From assembly GCF_020179385.1 (NCBI RefSeq), contig NZ_JAIBLJ010000013.1, positions 1 through 64,000 on the forward strand: a DNA stretch of 64,000 nucleotides. Reading direction: 5' to 3'. Source of the DNA: Alkalihalobacillus sp. YIM B00296. Its GTDB lineage: Bacteria > Bacillota > Bacilli > Bacillales > Fictibacillaceae. The number at the start of each line of letters is the position of its first letter. Within the stretch, counting starts at the first letter, position 1. The notes below the pieces were generated by a model. It worked only from the letters and a program-made list of their open reading frames with translations. It was not told the DNA's origin and did no database searches. The position numbers and the translations under genes were made by a program. Of the stretch, positions 46,306-54,726 are shown in pieces.

Positions 46306-46485
46306 TTATTTTCGTTTACGATGTGACTTCTTCTTCTTTTTCTTCAATAGTTTATATTGATATGTTCTTTCAATCAAACGACCTGTCCCCTTACATAAGG
46401 AACACCTGTTTATTCGCCCGAAAAACCACTTTCGTTTTATTTTACCGACACCATTACACTTTTTACATATAACCCATATTGCCAC
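46306..46485 (-). CDS. 59-residue double CxxCxGxG (DnaJ-type zinc finger) protein
   Basis: A small gene starting with GTG at 46485, AAGGAG 10 nt upstream, ending 17 nt before the RNase J start. The product has two zinc-knuckle halves, CKKCNGVGK (residues 7-15) and CSLCKGTGR (28-36), exactly the CxxCxGxG pair of the DnaJ cysteine-rich domain but only one pair, then a very basic tail (LLKKKKKKSHRKRK). It probably binds one zinc ion and nucleic acid. Position suggests a link to RNase J (inference). Confidence 0.75.
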   Translation of the reverse strand: MAIWVICKKCNGVGKIKRKWFFGRINRCSLCKGTGRLIERTYQYKLLKKKKKKSHRKRK

Positions 46486-46486
46486 T

Positions 46487-46759
46487 TCACATAAACTCCT
46501 TGTATTTTTCTTCGTTGTCGATATTTATATCAGAAATTTTTATATTTTGATCAGTTAAAAACTTTAAGATTTCCCAATTTGAAAAGAATTCGTTTAACAG
46601 ATTCTTATAATGGATGGGATTTTCGATCAAATCCTTATCAAATGTTTTCAAAACCCAGTTTGAATCCTTAACCATTAACAATGTATACAGACGACCGTGA
46701 GTAACAAACGCAAATCGGATTTCATTTTTATGGAATTTCTTTATTATTATATTCTCCAC
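46487..46759 (-). CDS. Hypothetical protein
   Basis: About 90 residues; GTG 46759 has AAGGTGA about 8 nt upstream (GTG 46768 also open). Sequence VENIIIKKFHKNEIRFAFVTHGRLYTLLMVKDSNWVLKTFDKDL is a beta-rich start followed by helices. Family not recognised. Its TGA is one base from the GTG of the zinc-knuckle gene, so both are translated together. Confidence 0.65.
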   Translation of the reverse strand: MENIIIKKFHKNEIRFAFVTHGRLYTLLMVKDSNWVLKTFDKDLIENPIHYKNLLNEFFSNWEILKFLTDQNIKISDINIDNEEKYKEFM

Positions 46760-46846
46760 ACAATTCACCTTCTTTCAGACATTCTTTTTGAAGGCAGCCG
46801 TTTCAGGGCGGCCATGTGTGTTGATCTATTATTCAAAGTGGCACGA

Positions 46847-47473
46847 TTATTTTTTACATACTGCAACACCAAGAGTATACTTCACGCCTTCTCTCGGTGG
46901 TTCAATCGTCACACCACGTTGGTGATAGATCTCCAAGTTAGAAAAGGGATAGGGGGTGAAAAGATTTTCAAACTCTTCGGGGGTCAACTGGAAATAATGA
47001 AAAGGGGAGCCGCAAGGTTCATTTCGACCTTGACCAAATGGAGTTGACAAAACCAGCATTCCCCCTGGATTCAATAAATGAAATAAGTTGTTGACAAATT
47101 CTTGTTCGTTGAGTATGTGTTCGATCGTTTCAAAACTAAGTATTGTATCAAACGTTCCAATTTCTTGTTTAAGATTTGGGTTTAAGGCATCCGCGACATG
47201 GTATTGGACGAATGGATGATTGTAACGCTTTGATGCATATTCGATTGCATCCACTGCATTATCCACTGCTATAAGCTCTGATATCGTTTTTTTCTTGGAT
47301 TTTGCGACAAATTGACTTCCATACCCAGAGCCACAAGCCATATCTAAAACCCTTCCGCTGACATAAGGAAGGGAGAAGTAATATCGTGCAATGTGTTCCA
47401 GATAAAGTCCGTTTGTCGGCTTCATTTCATCGGGTATAATTCGCTCGCCGGTATTTTCTAACACTTGTGTCAC
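46847..47473 (-). CDS. SAM-dependent methyltransferase
   Basis: 208 residues. Class I fold: VSGRVLDMACGSGYGSQFVA (motif I), LIAVDNAVDAIEYASKRY, FDTILSFETIEHI (motif IV), LLNPGGMLVLSTPFG. The N-terminal TGERIIPDEMKPTNGLYLEHIARYYF is typical of methyltransferase-11/23 proteins near cell-surface or small-molecule loci. Substrate unknown. Followed at 88 nt by the hypothetical gene. Confidence 0.85.
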   Translation of the reverse strand: MTQVLENTGERIIPDEMKPTNGLYLEHIARYYFSLPYVSGRVLDMACGSGYGSQFVAKSKKKTISELIAVDNAVDAIEYASKRYNHPFVQYHVADALNPNLKQEIGTFDTILSFETIEHILNEQEFVNNLFHLLNPGGMLVLSTPFGQGRNEPCGSPFHYFQLTPEEFENLFTPYPFSNLEIYHQRGVTIEPPREGVKYTLGVAVCKK

Positions 47474-47481
47474 CGCTTCGT

Positions 47482-47673
47482 TTAGATTTTTTCATTGTTC
47501 TTCAATTTTTCGATGAAAATTGAAAGATCTTCTTTTTTTACTCGCCAATGGCGACCGATTTTAAAGCCTGGAATTTTATTTTCCTGAACGAGTTTATATG
47601 TTGTCATTTCGCTTGTTTGTAAATATTCGGCAACTTGGGAAACTGTCATGATTTCCGGGTACTTATCTTCCAT
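47482..47673 (-). CDS. Excisionase-type helix-turn-helix protein
   Basis: 63 residues: EIMTVSQVAEYLQTSEMTTYKLVQENKIPGFKIGRHWRVKKEDLSIFIEKL. This is the MerR-like HTH_17 fold of phage excisionases and small DNA-binding proteins (KIPGFKIGRHWRVKKEDL is diagnostic). It is 8 nt before the methyltransferase gene. No integrase is near, so it is likelier a small regulator than a true excisionase. Confidence 0.85.
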   Translation of the reverse strand: MEDKYPEIMTVSQVAEYLQTSEMTTYKLVQENKIPGFKIGRHWRVKKEDLSIFIEKLKNNEKI

Positions 47674-47857
47674 TTTGTCCGCTCCTCTACCTATGGCTAA
47701 ATTAATTATATCAAATTTCAGATATACTTAAAAGGAATAGTAGATATTTAATTATAAATGGTTATAAATGAATTACTCAAATTACACCGCTAGATACAAA
47801 ACTAAGACTAACTTTGTTAAAATATAATACAGATGGAAAGGTAGGAGAGAATTTATA

Positions 47858-48028
47858 ATGGATCACATTGAAAACTATTTAACCGGAGAGGAATACATCC
47901 GGTTCATCCAATTAGAGGAAATGTTAAATGAAGAGATAGACCTGGATATTTTGAAAAGAGCACAGGCTGAGTGGATGGTTCTTATCGAAAAAGCAAATGT
48001 AAGAAAACAAAAAGATGAAATACATTAA
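47858..48028 (+). CDS. Small acidic hypothetical protein
   Basis: 56 residues with AGGAGAG before ATG 47858: MDHIENYLTGEEYIRFIQLEE, then EMLNEEIDLDILKRAQAEWM. Mostly helical and amphipathic, no family recognised. It lies 40 nt ahead of the broken HelD gene on the same strand. Confidence 0.55.
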   Translation: MDHIENYLTGEEYIRFIQLEEMLNEEIDLDILKRAQAEWMVLIEKANVRKQKDEIH

Positions 48029-48067
48029 AACGTTCAGTTTGATTTTCAGCTTTGATAGGAGGTATAC

Positions 48068-49079
48068 GTGTTGGGGACAGAACTACATCCTGATTATCAG
48101 AAAGAGAAGGATCGACTCGATTATACAAAAGAAATCATCGATCAAATTTTAGGCGCCACCGAACAGAATAAAGATCAATATAAAGGGAACATAAAAGATG
48201 CCTTTGTAGAGCTTGATTGGGTGGATAGCAGTTTAAGCTACATCAATATACTGACGAATACAAAATTCCTGGAGATGAATGAACGGGATTACCGTCATCT
48301 GAAACGAATCGAAAAGAAACCATACTTTGCACGGATTGATTTTCAACTGGCTGATGAATCGAAAAGCGATACATTTTGAAGAAATCAGGGACGTCGATAT
48401 TACGACACGCGATGAATTACTGCAAGAATCACTGGCACAATCCAGCAGCAATCGATTGACCGATATTGTAACGACCATACAAGAAGAACAGAACCGGATC
48501 ATCCGGGCGAACTTAGACGAGCCTCTCATTGTCCAGGGTGTCGCTGGTAGTGGGAAAACGACAATTGCATTGCACCGGATCTCGTTTTTTATCTATACAT
48601 ATGCCAAAGACTTTTCTCCGGAGGAAATGCTCATACTAGCCCCAAGTAAATTATTCTTGAACTATATTTCTGACGTTTTACCAGAATTGGGTGTTGACCG
48701 CGTCAATCAGAAAACGTTCATCGATTTTGCTTTCACTGCAATTGGGAGGAGACACAGAATCATCAGCTCAGATGAAAAATTGCATCTATTCATTGAAACA
48801 AAGCAGTCTAAACATTTACCTGACTTTAATGAAAAAGAAATAAAAAAGGTCACAAGAATCAAAGGCTCTATGGCTTTCAAACGACTGATCAATCGATATC
48901 TTCAGGAACTTGAGGAAACGATGGTTACAGATGATGATTTCACATTGGAAAAATTCAGACTCTACCGATGCGGTAAAATCAAAAACCTGTTCATCCAAGA
49001 ATATAACTACCTACCATATGCCAAAAGGATTAAAAAACTAAACCGTGTTCTTAAGAGCCAGCTGAATGACCGGAGCTAG
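48068..49079 (+). pseudogene. HelD-type helicase (RNA polymerase recycling) pseudogene
   Basis: Two frames together give parts of a UvrD-like HelD protein. The first, 48068-48379, covers the N-terminal coiled coil (ELHPDYQKEKDRLDYTKEIIDQIL, PYFARIDFQ). The second resumes at about 48365 with ITTRDELLQESLAQSSSNRLTDIVTTIQEEQNRIIRA and the Walker A LIVQGVAGSGKTTIALHRISFF. Compared with HelD the segment between PYFARIDF and DELLQE is lost, with a frame change, and all after about residue 330 is missing (774 residues in B. subtilis HelD). Confidence 0.75.
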
Positions 49080-49287
49080 GCTATGCGGTCGGTTGGTTCA
49101 ATTGTATTTTGGAGGTTAGGTAGTGTTTTTTAACAGTAATTCATTTCAAAATCACGTACCATGAAATATACTGGAAATAAATTCTGTTAGTGTTTTTGTA
49201 AGGTTTAAGAAATCTATAGATGGAAGATAAAATCATTATGATCGAGAGACAACGAATACTTGCAGGAAGATTGGAGGAAACATCATA

Positions 49288-50603
49288 TTGGAGAAAGTAA
49301 TAGTTATCGGAGGAAGCATCGCTGGGAAACTAGCTGCTAAAGCTCTGTCACATATATTTCGACAAGTAATCATCTTGGAAGCCGGTCAAAGATGGAAAGA
49401 AAAAGCCCCTAGGAAGAGAGTGCCACAAAGCTACCATCCTCATGTCTTATTAAAAGGAGGAGAAGAAGCAATTGAGAAATTATTTCCACACTTCCTTGAT
49501 CAATTAATAGAAGACGGGAGTATTGTAAAAAATTTTACAAGAGATTTAAAGTGGCATCATTTTGGGTTCTGGAAACAACAGTTTCCAGGAGAATTAGTCA
49601 TGGTTCAACAAAGCCGCCCTATGTTAGAGTGGCATTTACAACACCGTATTGAACAATTTTCTAATATTGCAACCAACTATTATTAGATCATCAACGTAAT
49701 AAAATATCCGGAGTACGGATACGTTCCCTTAAGACAGGAAGAGAAGAAGAACTTCTTGCAAATATGGTTGTTGATGCTAGCGGGTTTGGTTCAAAGAGTG
49801 TAGAGTGGCTAAAACAATATGGTATAGAGGTTAAGGAAGAAAAGGTATGGATTCAACTTTTTTATGCCACCAGATTCTTTCGTCTGAAAAATCAGGACCG
49901 TCCAGACTGGTGTAATCTTCTGATTTCTCCCAGTTTCCCTGAAAACCCTTACGGTGCATTTATTCAAACAATTGAAGAGAATCGTTTTTCTGTTACCTTT
50001 AGTGGTTACGCCAATGAACGGGCGCCAAAAACAAATGAGGAATTTTTCGCTTATGCACAAAAGTTACCCGTCCCTGATGTGCTTCATTTTCTAGAACAAG
50101 TGGAGCCAATTTCAGAGATAAAAATACATAAGATTCCTTATCAGGTGCGTCGACGTTTTGACCTGGCGGATGTCCCGGAAGGTTTCCTGGTGGTTGGAGA
50201 CGCTCACTGCCGCTTTGATCCGGTATTTGGGCAAGGGGTATCTGTCGCTGCTATGGAAGCCTTAGAGTTACAGAGGTTTTTTAAATATTTTACGTATCCT
50301 GATAAAGGGTCCACCAAAACATTTCACAAGAGAATTTCTAATTTGATTGCAACGCCATGGGAGATGGCAATTACAGAGGCATTTCGCCACCCCGATATTA
50401 ATGGTGACAGACCCCTCATACAGCCGATTAAACAATGGTATAGTAAAAAAGTATATCAGCTTTCAGCTTTTGATCCGGAAGTTTATCTTAGATTAGTTAG
50501 AGTAATGAATTTAATCCGACCTCCCTTGCACCTTTTCCATCCTAAAGTAGGGTTTGCTATCTTGACCAATCAGAAGAAAAGATTAAGTGTTGATTTAAAA
50601 TAA
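49288..50603 (+). pseudogene. FAD-dependent monooxygenase-like gene with one frameshift
   Basis: First frame 49288-49686: Rossmann MEKVIVIGGSIAGKLAAKALS (GxGxxG variant GGSIAG). A neighbouring frame continues without loss from about 49675: LLDHQRNKISGVRIRSLKTGREEELLANMVVDASGFGSKS, then GFLVVGDAHCRFDPVFGQGVSVAAMEAL, the FAD ribityl motif. Total about 438 residues. A single +1/-1 shift near 49676-49686 breaks it. Family as in squalene-epoxidase/PHBH-like flavoproteins. A sequencing error is possible. Confidence 0.7.
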
Positions 50604-50686
50604 AGTCTGATAATTTTTAAAAAAGTTCGATAATTTATAATAAAGTTTGATTAAAAATTCCTGTATTGATATGCAGGAATTTTTTG
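50598..50686 (+). terminator. Terminator with upstream repeated sequence
   Basis: ATTCCTGTAT (50657-50666) pairs with ATGCAGGAAT (50671-50680), then TTTTTTG. The 55 nt before it (ATAAAGTCTGATAAT, AAAAAAGTTCGAT, AAAGTTTGATTAAAA) resemble 38117-38150, so the two terminators are copies of one unit. Confidence 0.7.
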
Positions 50687-50688
50687 TT

Positions 50689-50717
50689 ATGGAATCGGGC
50701 CATATTCTGGTGCGAAA
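50689..50717 (+). repeat. Dispersed repeat copy
   Basis: TTATGGAATCGGGCC then ATATTCTGGTGCG. It directly follows the terminator at 50657, as the copy at 38223 follows the related one at 38151. Confidence 0.45.
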
Positions 50718-50839
50718 CGTTTCTAACCTAACTTGGGAATGGTCACATTACCCAGATAAAAGTTAGACAATTCCTTCAGGAATTGAAGGATTATATCAAA
50801 GAGTCAAATGATAGAGTAACGTCTTGAAGGGCTCTCTCT

Positions 50840-51620
50840 GTGTCGAATAGCGCTTGATTCAGTAAGAATGATAGTGTTATAAGCTCGGCAAAAAGGCGTA
50901 AGAATTTACCGTATCAGTTCGGCTGACGAAAGCCTACCCGCGGGGGTGGTGTAAATCATGATGCTTGAGTTGAATGAATAAGGTGAGAATGCAAAAGAAC
51001 CTAAAGTAAAAGGTTAAGCTGACAAACTTCTGAATGTACGGGTCTAGAATGGCAATACATAGAAATGTGTATATCACCAAATGTGAGGTTAGCAATGGAT
51101 GAGTAAGACTCATTAATATGAAAATCCATGATATGTTATAGGCATATGAACGGCTAATAGGCTTACAGGAAGCACCTAAGTTCATTCCATAATAGATATA
51201 ATTCAACGTTGTAAGCTGATAACGTGGAGGGCTTACTTCCTATGAAACGGTGTTAAGGAAAGCAATAGTGAGAATAGCTACTGTATAACTTATCTTTGTA
51301 TCAGTGAAAGTGGTGGAACGGTACCAATGGAATGTCTAATCAACATGGAGGGATAGCCACTAGACTAATGAAGTTTCATTTAATCATGTAAGACAGTTCT
51401 TTATCGGTTAATAAGGTTCTCGTAAGACTAAAAGAGGTTCACCTCCCACGGGAGGCACTGACTTATTGAAACGGAAGAATTGAGACACGGAAGATGTTAC
51501 GATTTCAGAAGTGTTGATGATTAAATCGAATTGGATTAGTTGGAACGCCGTATGAGGTGAAAGTCTCATGTACGGTGTGAACGAGGGGAAAAGGGAGCGA
51601 TAACGTCAAACCCTTACCTA
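50840..51620 (+). mobile_element. Group II intron without reverse transcriptase ORF
   Basis: The 5' end reads GTGTCGAATAGCG (GUGYG-type start). Domain V is complete at 51545-51578 (34 nt): CGC catalytic triad, 2-nt AU bulge, GAAA tetraloop closed by GAGGT/GTCTC, and 9-bp lower helix. A domain VI candidate follows (AAGGG ... CCCTT, 51591-51616) with a 3' end near 51620. No maturase/reverse transcriptase frame lies in domain IV; a short hairpin CCTCCCACGGGAGG is near its expected place. All ORFs across it look accidental. Mobility would need a maturase in trans. Exact ends are uncertain by several bases. Confidence 0.8.
51545..51578 (+). ncRNA. Group II intron domain V
   Basis: 34-nt hairpin: lower helix 51545-51553 with 51570-51578 (one G-T plus a U-G), AU bulge, upper stem GAGGT/GTCTC, GAAA loop. 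This is the catalytic heart of the ribozyme and appears intact. Confidence 0.85.
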
Positions 51621-51767
51621 TTCGTATGAATAAGGATTATTAAGCTGAGGGGGAGTTTAATGCAATAATGATAATAAACTTTGTTATATTTATAATTGTA
51701 TAATTAATCTTATTTGTGTATTATTATCCAAAATATTTTTTAACTATCCTGAGGGAGGCTGTTGATT

Positions 51768-52640
51768 TTGAATTTATTGAGCATTAATAATTTATCTGAA
51801 TTTCAAATAGCCGAGATTTTTGATTTGACCGACAAACTAAAACTTCATAACTATGCAAATGTTTTAAATGGAAAAACATTTATATTATTTTTCCCAGAGT
51901 CAAGTATAAGAACTAGAATTACTTTTGAAAAAGCGATAAAAGATTTTGGGGGAGAATGCATATTATTTCCTCCAGAGACTCTGGATAAGAGGGAGCAGTT
52001 AAGAGATGTTATTCAATAAATTGAAAACTGGGCTGACGGTGTGATTGTTAGACACCCGGATTTTTCAAAAACCCAGGAATTATCAAAGTACACTTCTATT
52101 CTAATCATTAATGCGATGACCTCTGATAATCACCCATGTGAGATTTTATCTGATTTGTATTCTATTAGTAAAATAAAAGAGAATTATAGGGATCTCGTGT
52201 ATACATTCGTTGGTGGAGCGAGTAATATTTCGAGGTCGTGGATGAACATTGCAAAAGTTATGAACCTCAAATTTAATCATGTTTGTACAAGTGGTAATGA
52301 ACTATGTAAAGATAACCTTAATTATAAATTTCATTCGGATCTTGAAACAGTATTGATGAGCAGTGATGTGATTTTGACAGATTCCCTATCCAGTGATTTA
52401 CGAACAAATAAGTACATAAATAAATATCAAATAACCTTAGAGAGAATGAAATTAACAAAGAGACATTCAATATTAAATCCATGTCCACCATTTTTTAGAA
52501 ATGAAGAGGTTAGTGAAGATGCTATTTCCTCAGATTATTTTGTTGGGTATACATTTAAACAGAATTTGATTAATGTTCAACAAGCTTTCATTTTATATTG
52601 TTGTGGATTAAATAAAGGTTTTTGGACTAACGAAGGGTAA
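51768..52640 (+). pseudogene. Ornithine/aspartate carbamoyltransferase-like gene with one in-frame stop
   Basis: Both halves are in the same frame, split only by TAA at 52017-52019 (DVIQ-stop-IENWADGVIVRHPDF). Start TTG 51768 has GGGAGG 9 nt upstream. Carbamoyl-phosphate domain: FFPESSIRTRITFEKAI (SxRTR motif); second domain: SDNHPCEILSDLYSI (HPCQ-like), FVGGASNISRSWMNIAKVMN, ILNPCPPF (HCLP-like loop). About 290 residues. It is divergent from catabolic or biosynthetic OTC/ATC. Either a nonsense pseudogene or a read-through stop. Confidence 0.7.
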
Positions 52641-52679
52641 AAGTTCAATAAGGGTGAACCCGTTTCAATGACCTGAGTA

Positions 52680-52712
52680 ATTCCAGAATAGGGCGCTTAA
52701 ATTTAATAAAAG
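52680..52712 (+). repeat. Dispersed repeat copy
   Basis: ATTCCAGAATAGGGCGC then TTAAATTTAATAAAAGG. Followed at once by the palindrome at 52717. Confidence 0.5.
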
Positions 52713-52716
52713 GAGT

Positions 52717-52744
52717 GAACATATTAGTCATGACTAATATGTTC
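52717..52744. terminator. 28-nt perfect palindrome
   Basis: GAACATATTAGTCA followed by its exact complement TGACTAATATGTTC, flanked by AAAGGAG and TCCTTTATTTTTT so the stem can extend. Terminator-like on the plus strand; also 20 nt from the end of a minus-strand remnant. Confidence 0.6.
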
Positions 52745-52764
52745 TCCTTTATTTTTTAGGTTTT

Positions 52765-52905
52765 TTATAATTTAGGTATTGATAACTTAAACTCGGTCAG
52801 ATAGCCCTCATCTGAAAAGGCTTCTTCTGATCTATAAAGCAACATCGGGCTAATAAACATATAAAACTCCTCTTGATATTGATACATTGAATAAGGCTTA
52901 ATGTA
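52765..52905 (-). pseudogene. C-terminal remnant on minus strand
   Basis: Minus-strand frame TPSYIKPYSMYQYQEEF, then YMFISPMLLYRSEEAF and SDEGYLTEFKLSIPKL, then stop. No start or ribosome binding site. Family not recognised. Fills the gap before the RibD-like gene. Confidence 0.35.
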
Positions 52906-52931
52906 ACTAGGGGTTTATTAAGTAGAAATGT

Positions 52932-53522
52932 TCAAGAATTTATGGGCAAAAAAGAGGAAACCAGCCTGTTATTTTTGGTTGGGTGATAATAAAGGATAAC
53001 GACTCCTGTATCGTTATACACTTTGGTGTCTACAAGTTTTAGATTAGTTATATCCTTAATGTTTTTGAATAACGGTTTACCACTACCCATGATGATCGGG
53101 AAGACCCAAATCCGGTATTCATCAATTAAGTTTTCATTCGTAAGTGCTTGTACGATACTTGTACTACCAATGATTAATATATCTTTGCCAGGTTGTTGTT
53201 TTAATTTCCATACTTCTTCCCCAATATTTCCTTTTACCAATCTTGAATTATTCCATTTCACTTTTTGTAGAGTCTCTGAGAAAACCACTTTCTGTGTTTG
53301 ATTGATCTCATCCGCCGTTTTACCCGTAGCAGAAGACCATAGTTCTGCAAACTCCTGATATGTCTCTCGACCTAATAACATAGTGTCTGCCTTATGATGT
53401 TGGTCGAAGGAGATTTCCTCCATTTCATCATTGAATTTAGTAGACGCCCAATCCATTTCTCCATTAGGTGCTGTAATAAAGCCATCCAGCGATACAAACG
53501 TCGATGCAATTACTTTTCTCAT
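52932..53522 (-). CDS. Dihydrofolate reductase-like (RibD C-terminal) protein
   Basis: 196 residues from ATG 53522, with AAGGAG 7 nt upstream. Starts MRKVIASTFVSLDGFITAPNGEMDW, then DTMLLGRETYQEFAELW, QKVVFSETLQKVKW, GKDILIIGSTSIVQALTNENLIDEYRIWVFPIIMGSGKPLF. Same family as the gene at 25422 (NADPH-dependent reductase, substrate unknown), but only moderately similar, so an old duplication or separate arrival. Confidence 0.87.
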   Translation of the reverse strand: MRKVIASTFVSLDGFITAPNGEMDWASTKFNDEMEEISFDQHHKADTMLLGRETYQEFAELWSSATGKTADEINQTQKVVFSETLQKVKWNNSRLVKGNIGEEVWKLKQQPGKDILIIGSTSIVQALTNENLIDEYRIWVFPIIMGSGKPLFKNIKDITNLKLVDTKVYNDTGVVILYYHPTKNNRLVSSFLPINS

Positions 53523-53702
53523 ACTCATTCTCCTTTCAATTTCCCCCACTGTGAGAGGGCCTTCACGCAAGAGTCGACAATGTGTAGTCGGTTGCGCTCA
53601 GCAAGAGCATTTAAAGTTGTTTTCATAAACATAATATAACCCATTAGGAATATTCCTGTAAAGGAATATTTTGATTTCTTCTTGAATATTAAAATCTCAG
53701 GG

Positions 53703-53742
53703 TTATTCCAGAATCGGGTGCTTTTATGGAATAATACGCTTC
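53703..53742 (+). repeat. Dispersed repeat copy
   Basis: TTATTCCAGAATCGGGTGC then TTTTATGGAATAATACGC. Entry strongly kept. The hairpin at 53754 follows. Confidence 0.5.
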
Positions 53743-53753
53743 GAAATAATAAT

Positions 53754-53806
53754 GATGAATGGCGTACTTATATGATCATTGAGTACGCCATTCATCTTTA
53801 TTTTTC
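53754..53806. terminator. 15-bp perfect hairpin terminator
   Basis: GATGAATGGCGTACT (53754-53768) / AGTACGCCATTCATC (53782-53796), 13-nt loop, then TTTATTTTTC. No plus-strand gene precedes it; it could serve the minus-strand DUF1259 gene 140 nt away. Confidence 0.65.
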
Positions 53807-53935
53807 AATGTAATAATATATACGAAAGCGTTTAGAAAAAACCTTCACTTATACACATCTATCATATACTTTTGCCCAAGTATCTTCTTCGGTTTTTTTG
53901 GGATTATGGGCATATACATCTATTAACATAAACGT

Positions 53936-54400
53936 TTAAGAGAACAAATCATCGAAAATATTATTACGTTTGTGTTTTCTCTTACGGCTGTTGTTATTGT
54001 TTAAAACTCTAAATGCTTCTATAACTTTTCTAGCAAATTGTAGTGGTGGTTCAACTGATTCGAAATGCATATACATTGCTCTAGGTTCTTCAAACAACCA
54101 GTGGTTATGAACTGCAGTAACGATGAGATCTCTTTTTCGAAGTTCTGTTAAGAGGGGGTTAACTTCTTCCTGTAAAAGAACAGTTTCTCCTAAGTTTAAT
54201 GCCCTGCCTCTACTATCAATATTTTCAAAAGTAAAGAATTGAGGAATGACTAGTGGGGATTGAGTGGGGCGTCCAAGAATTGTAAATCGAAGGTTACGGA
54301 ATTTTTGTACTAGACAAACATCATTTTCATCTAAACTTCCTTCTCCTCCAAGAATCCTAGCAAATTCCTGGCATAGTCTTTCAAGTTCTTCTCGATTCAT
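53936..54400 (-). CDS. DUF1259 (LpqO-like) domain protein
   Basis: 154 residues from ATG 54400 (GGGAGG upstream). One DUF1259 domain: CQEFARILGGEGSLDENDVCLVQKFR, RGRALNLGETVLLQEEVNPLLTELRKRDLIVTAVHNHWLFEEPRAMYMHFESVEPPLQFARKV. The conserved HNH and MHF histidines are present. Usual proteins have two such domains; this is a single-domain version with a basic Arg/Lys-rich tail (NNNNSRKRKHKRNN). Function unknown. Confidence 0.8.
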   Translation of the reverse strand: MNREELERLCQEFARILGGEGSLDENDVCLVQKFRNLRFTILGRPTQSPLVIPQFFTFENIDSRGRALNLGETVLLQEEVNPLLTELRKRDLIVTAVHNHWLFEEPRAMYMHFESVEPPLQFARKVIEAFRVLNNNNSRKRKHKRNNIFDDLFS

Positions 54401-54602
54401 AATATAGCCTCCCTTCAAAAGGATAAAAATATTAAATTGTAAAACCTTTAGTATCATATATATGAAATAACCTAATATTTGAAATGGACAAATGTATAAA
54501 TCTATTAAAACAATTAATAGTGGAAGAAAAAATAGTGTTATTGTATAAATGGCCCAGTTAGATATGACTGGGGGAATCTAGCTATTCAATATTTTAATAC
54601 CG

Positions 54603-54645
54603 TTGTTCAATTTAAGGGGACATTTCTTGAATAAGAAAGCTACAT
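54603..54645 (+). repeat. Dispersed repeat copy
   Basis: GTTGTTCAATTTAAGGGGAC then ATTTCTTGAATAAGAAAGC. It lies about 80 nt before the acetyltransferase gene. Confidence 0.45.
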
Positions 54646-54726
54646 TTTTGAATCGAAAAAGGAAAGTTAAATGTTCAAATAGAAGTGAACATATTAATCA
54701 GATATCTTACAGGGAGGAGGGTGGAA

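Larger units (their letters stand above)
53571..53935. other. Gap with repeat and orphan hairpin
   Basis: Between two minus-strand genes. Contains a short dyad GGAATATTCC (about 53648), the repeat copy at 53703 and the 15-bp hairpin at 53754. GAAAGCGTTTAGA at about 53825 resembles a cre but misses the TG start. No gene. Confidence 0.4.

Noticed and set aside
47482-47673. Excisionase implying a prophage or integrative element
   Set aside because: No integrase, structural phage gene or att-like duplication was found near; the HTH fold is also common in small chromosomal regulators.
50934-51206. 90-codon minus-strand ORF in the 51-kb region
   Set aside because: Lies within the group II intron structure and shows no family likeness.
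53825-53838. cre site near 53.8 kb
   Set aside because: GAAAGCGTTTAGA-type match lacks the leading TG and has no promoter next to it.
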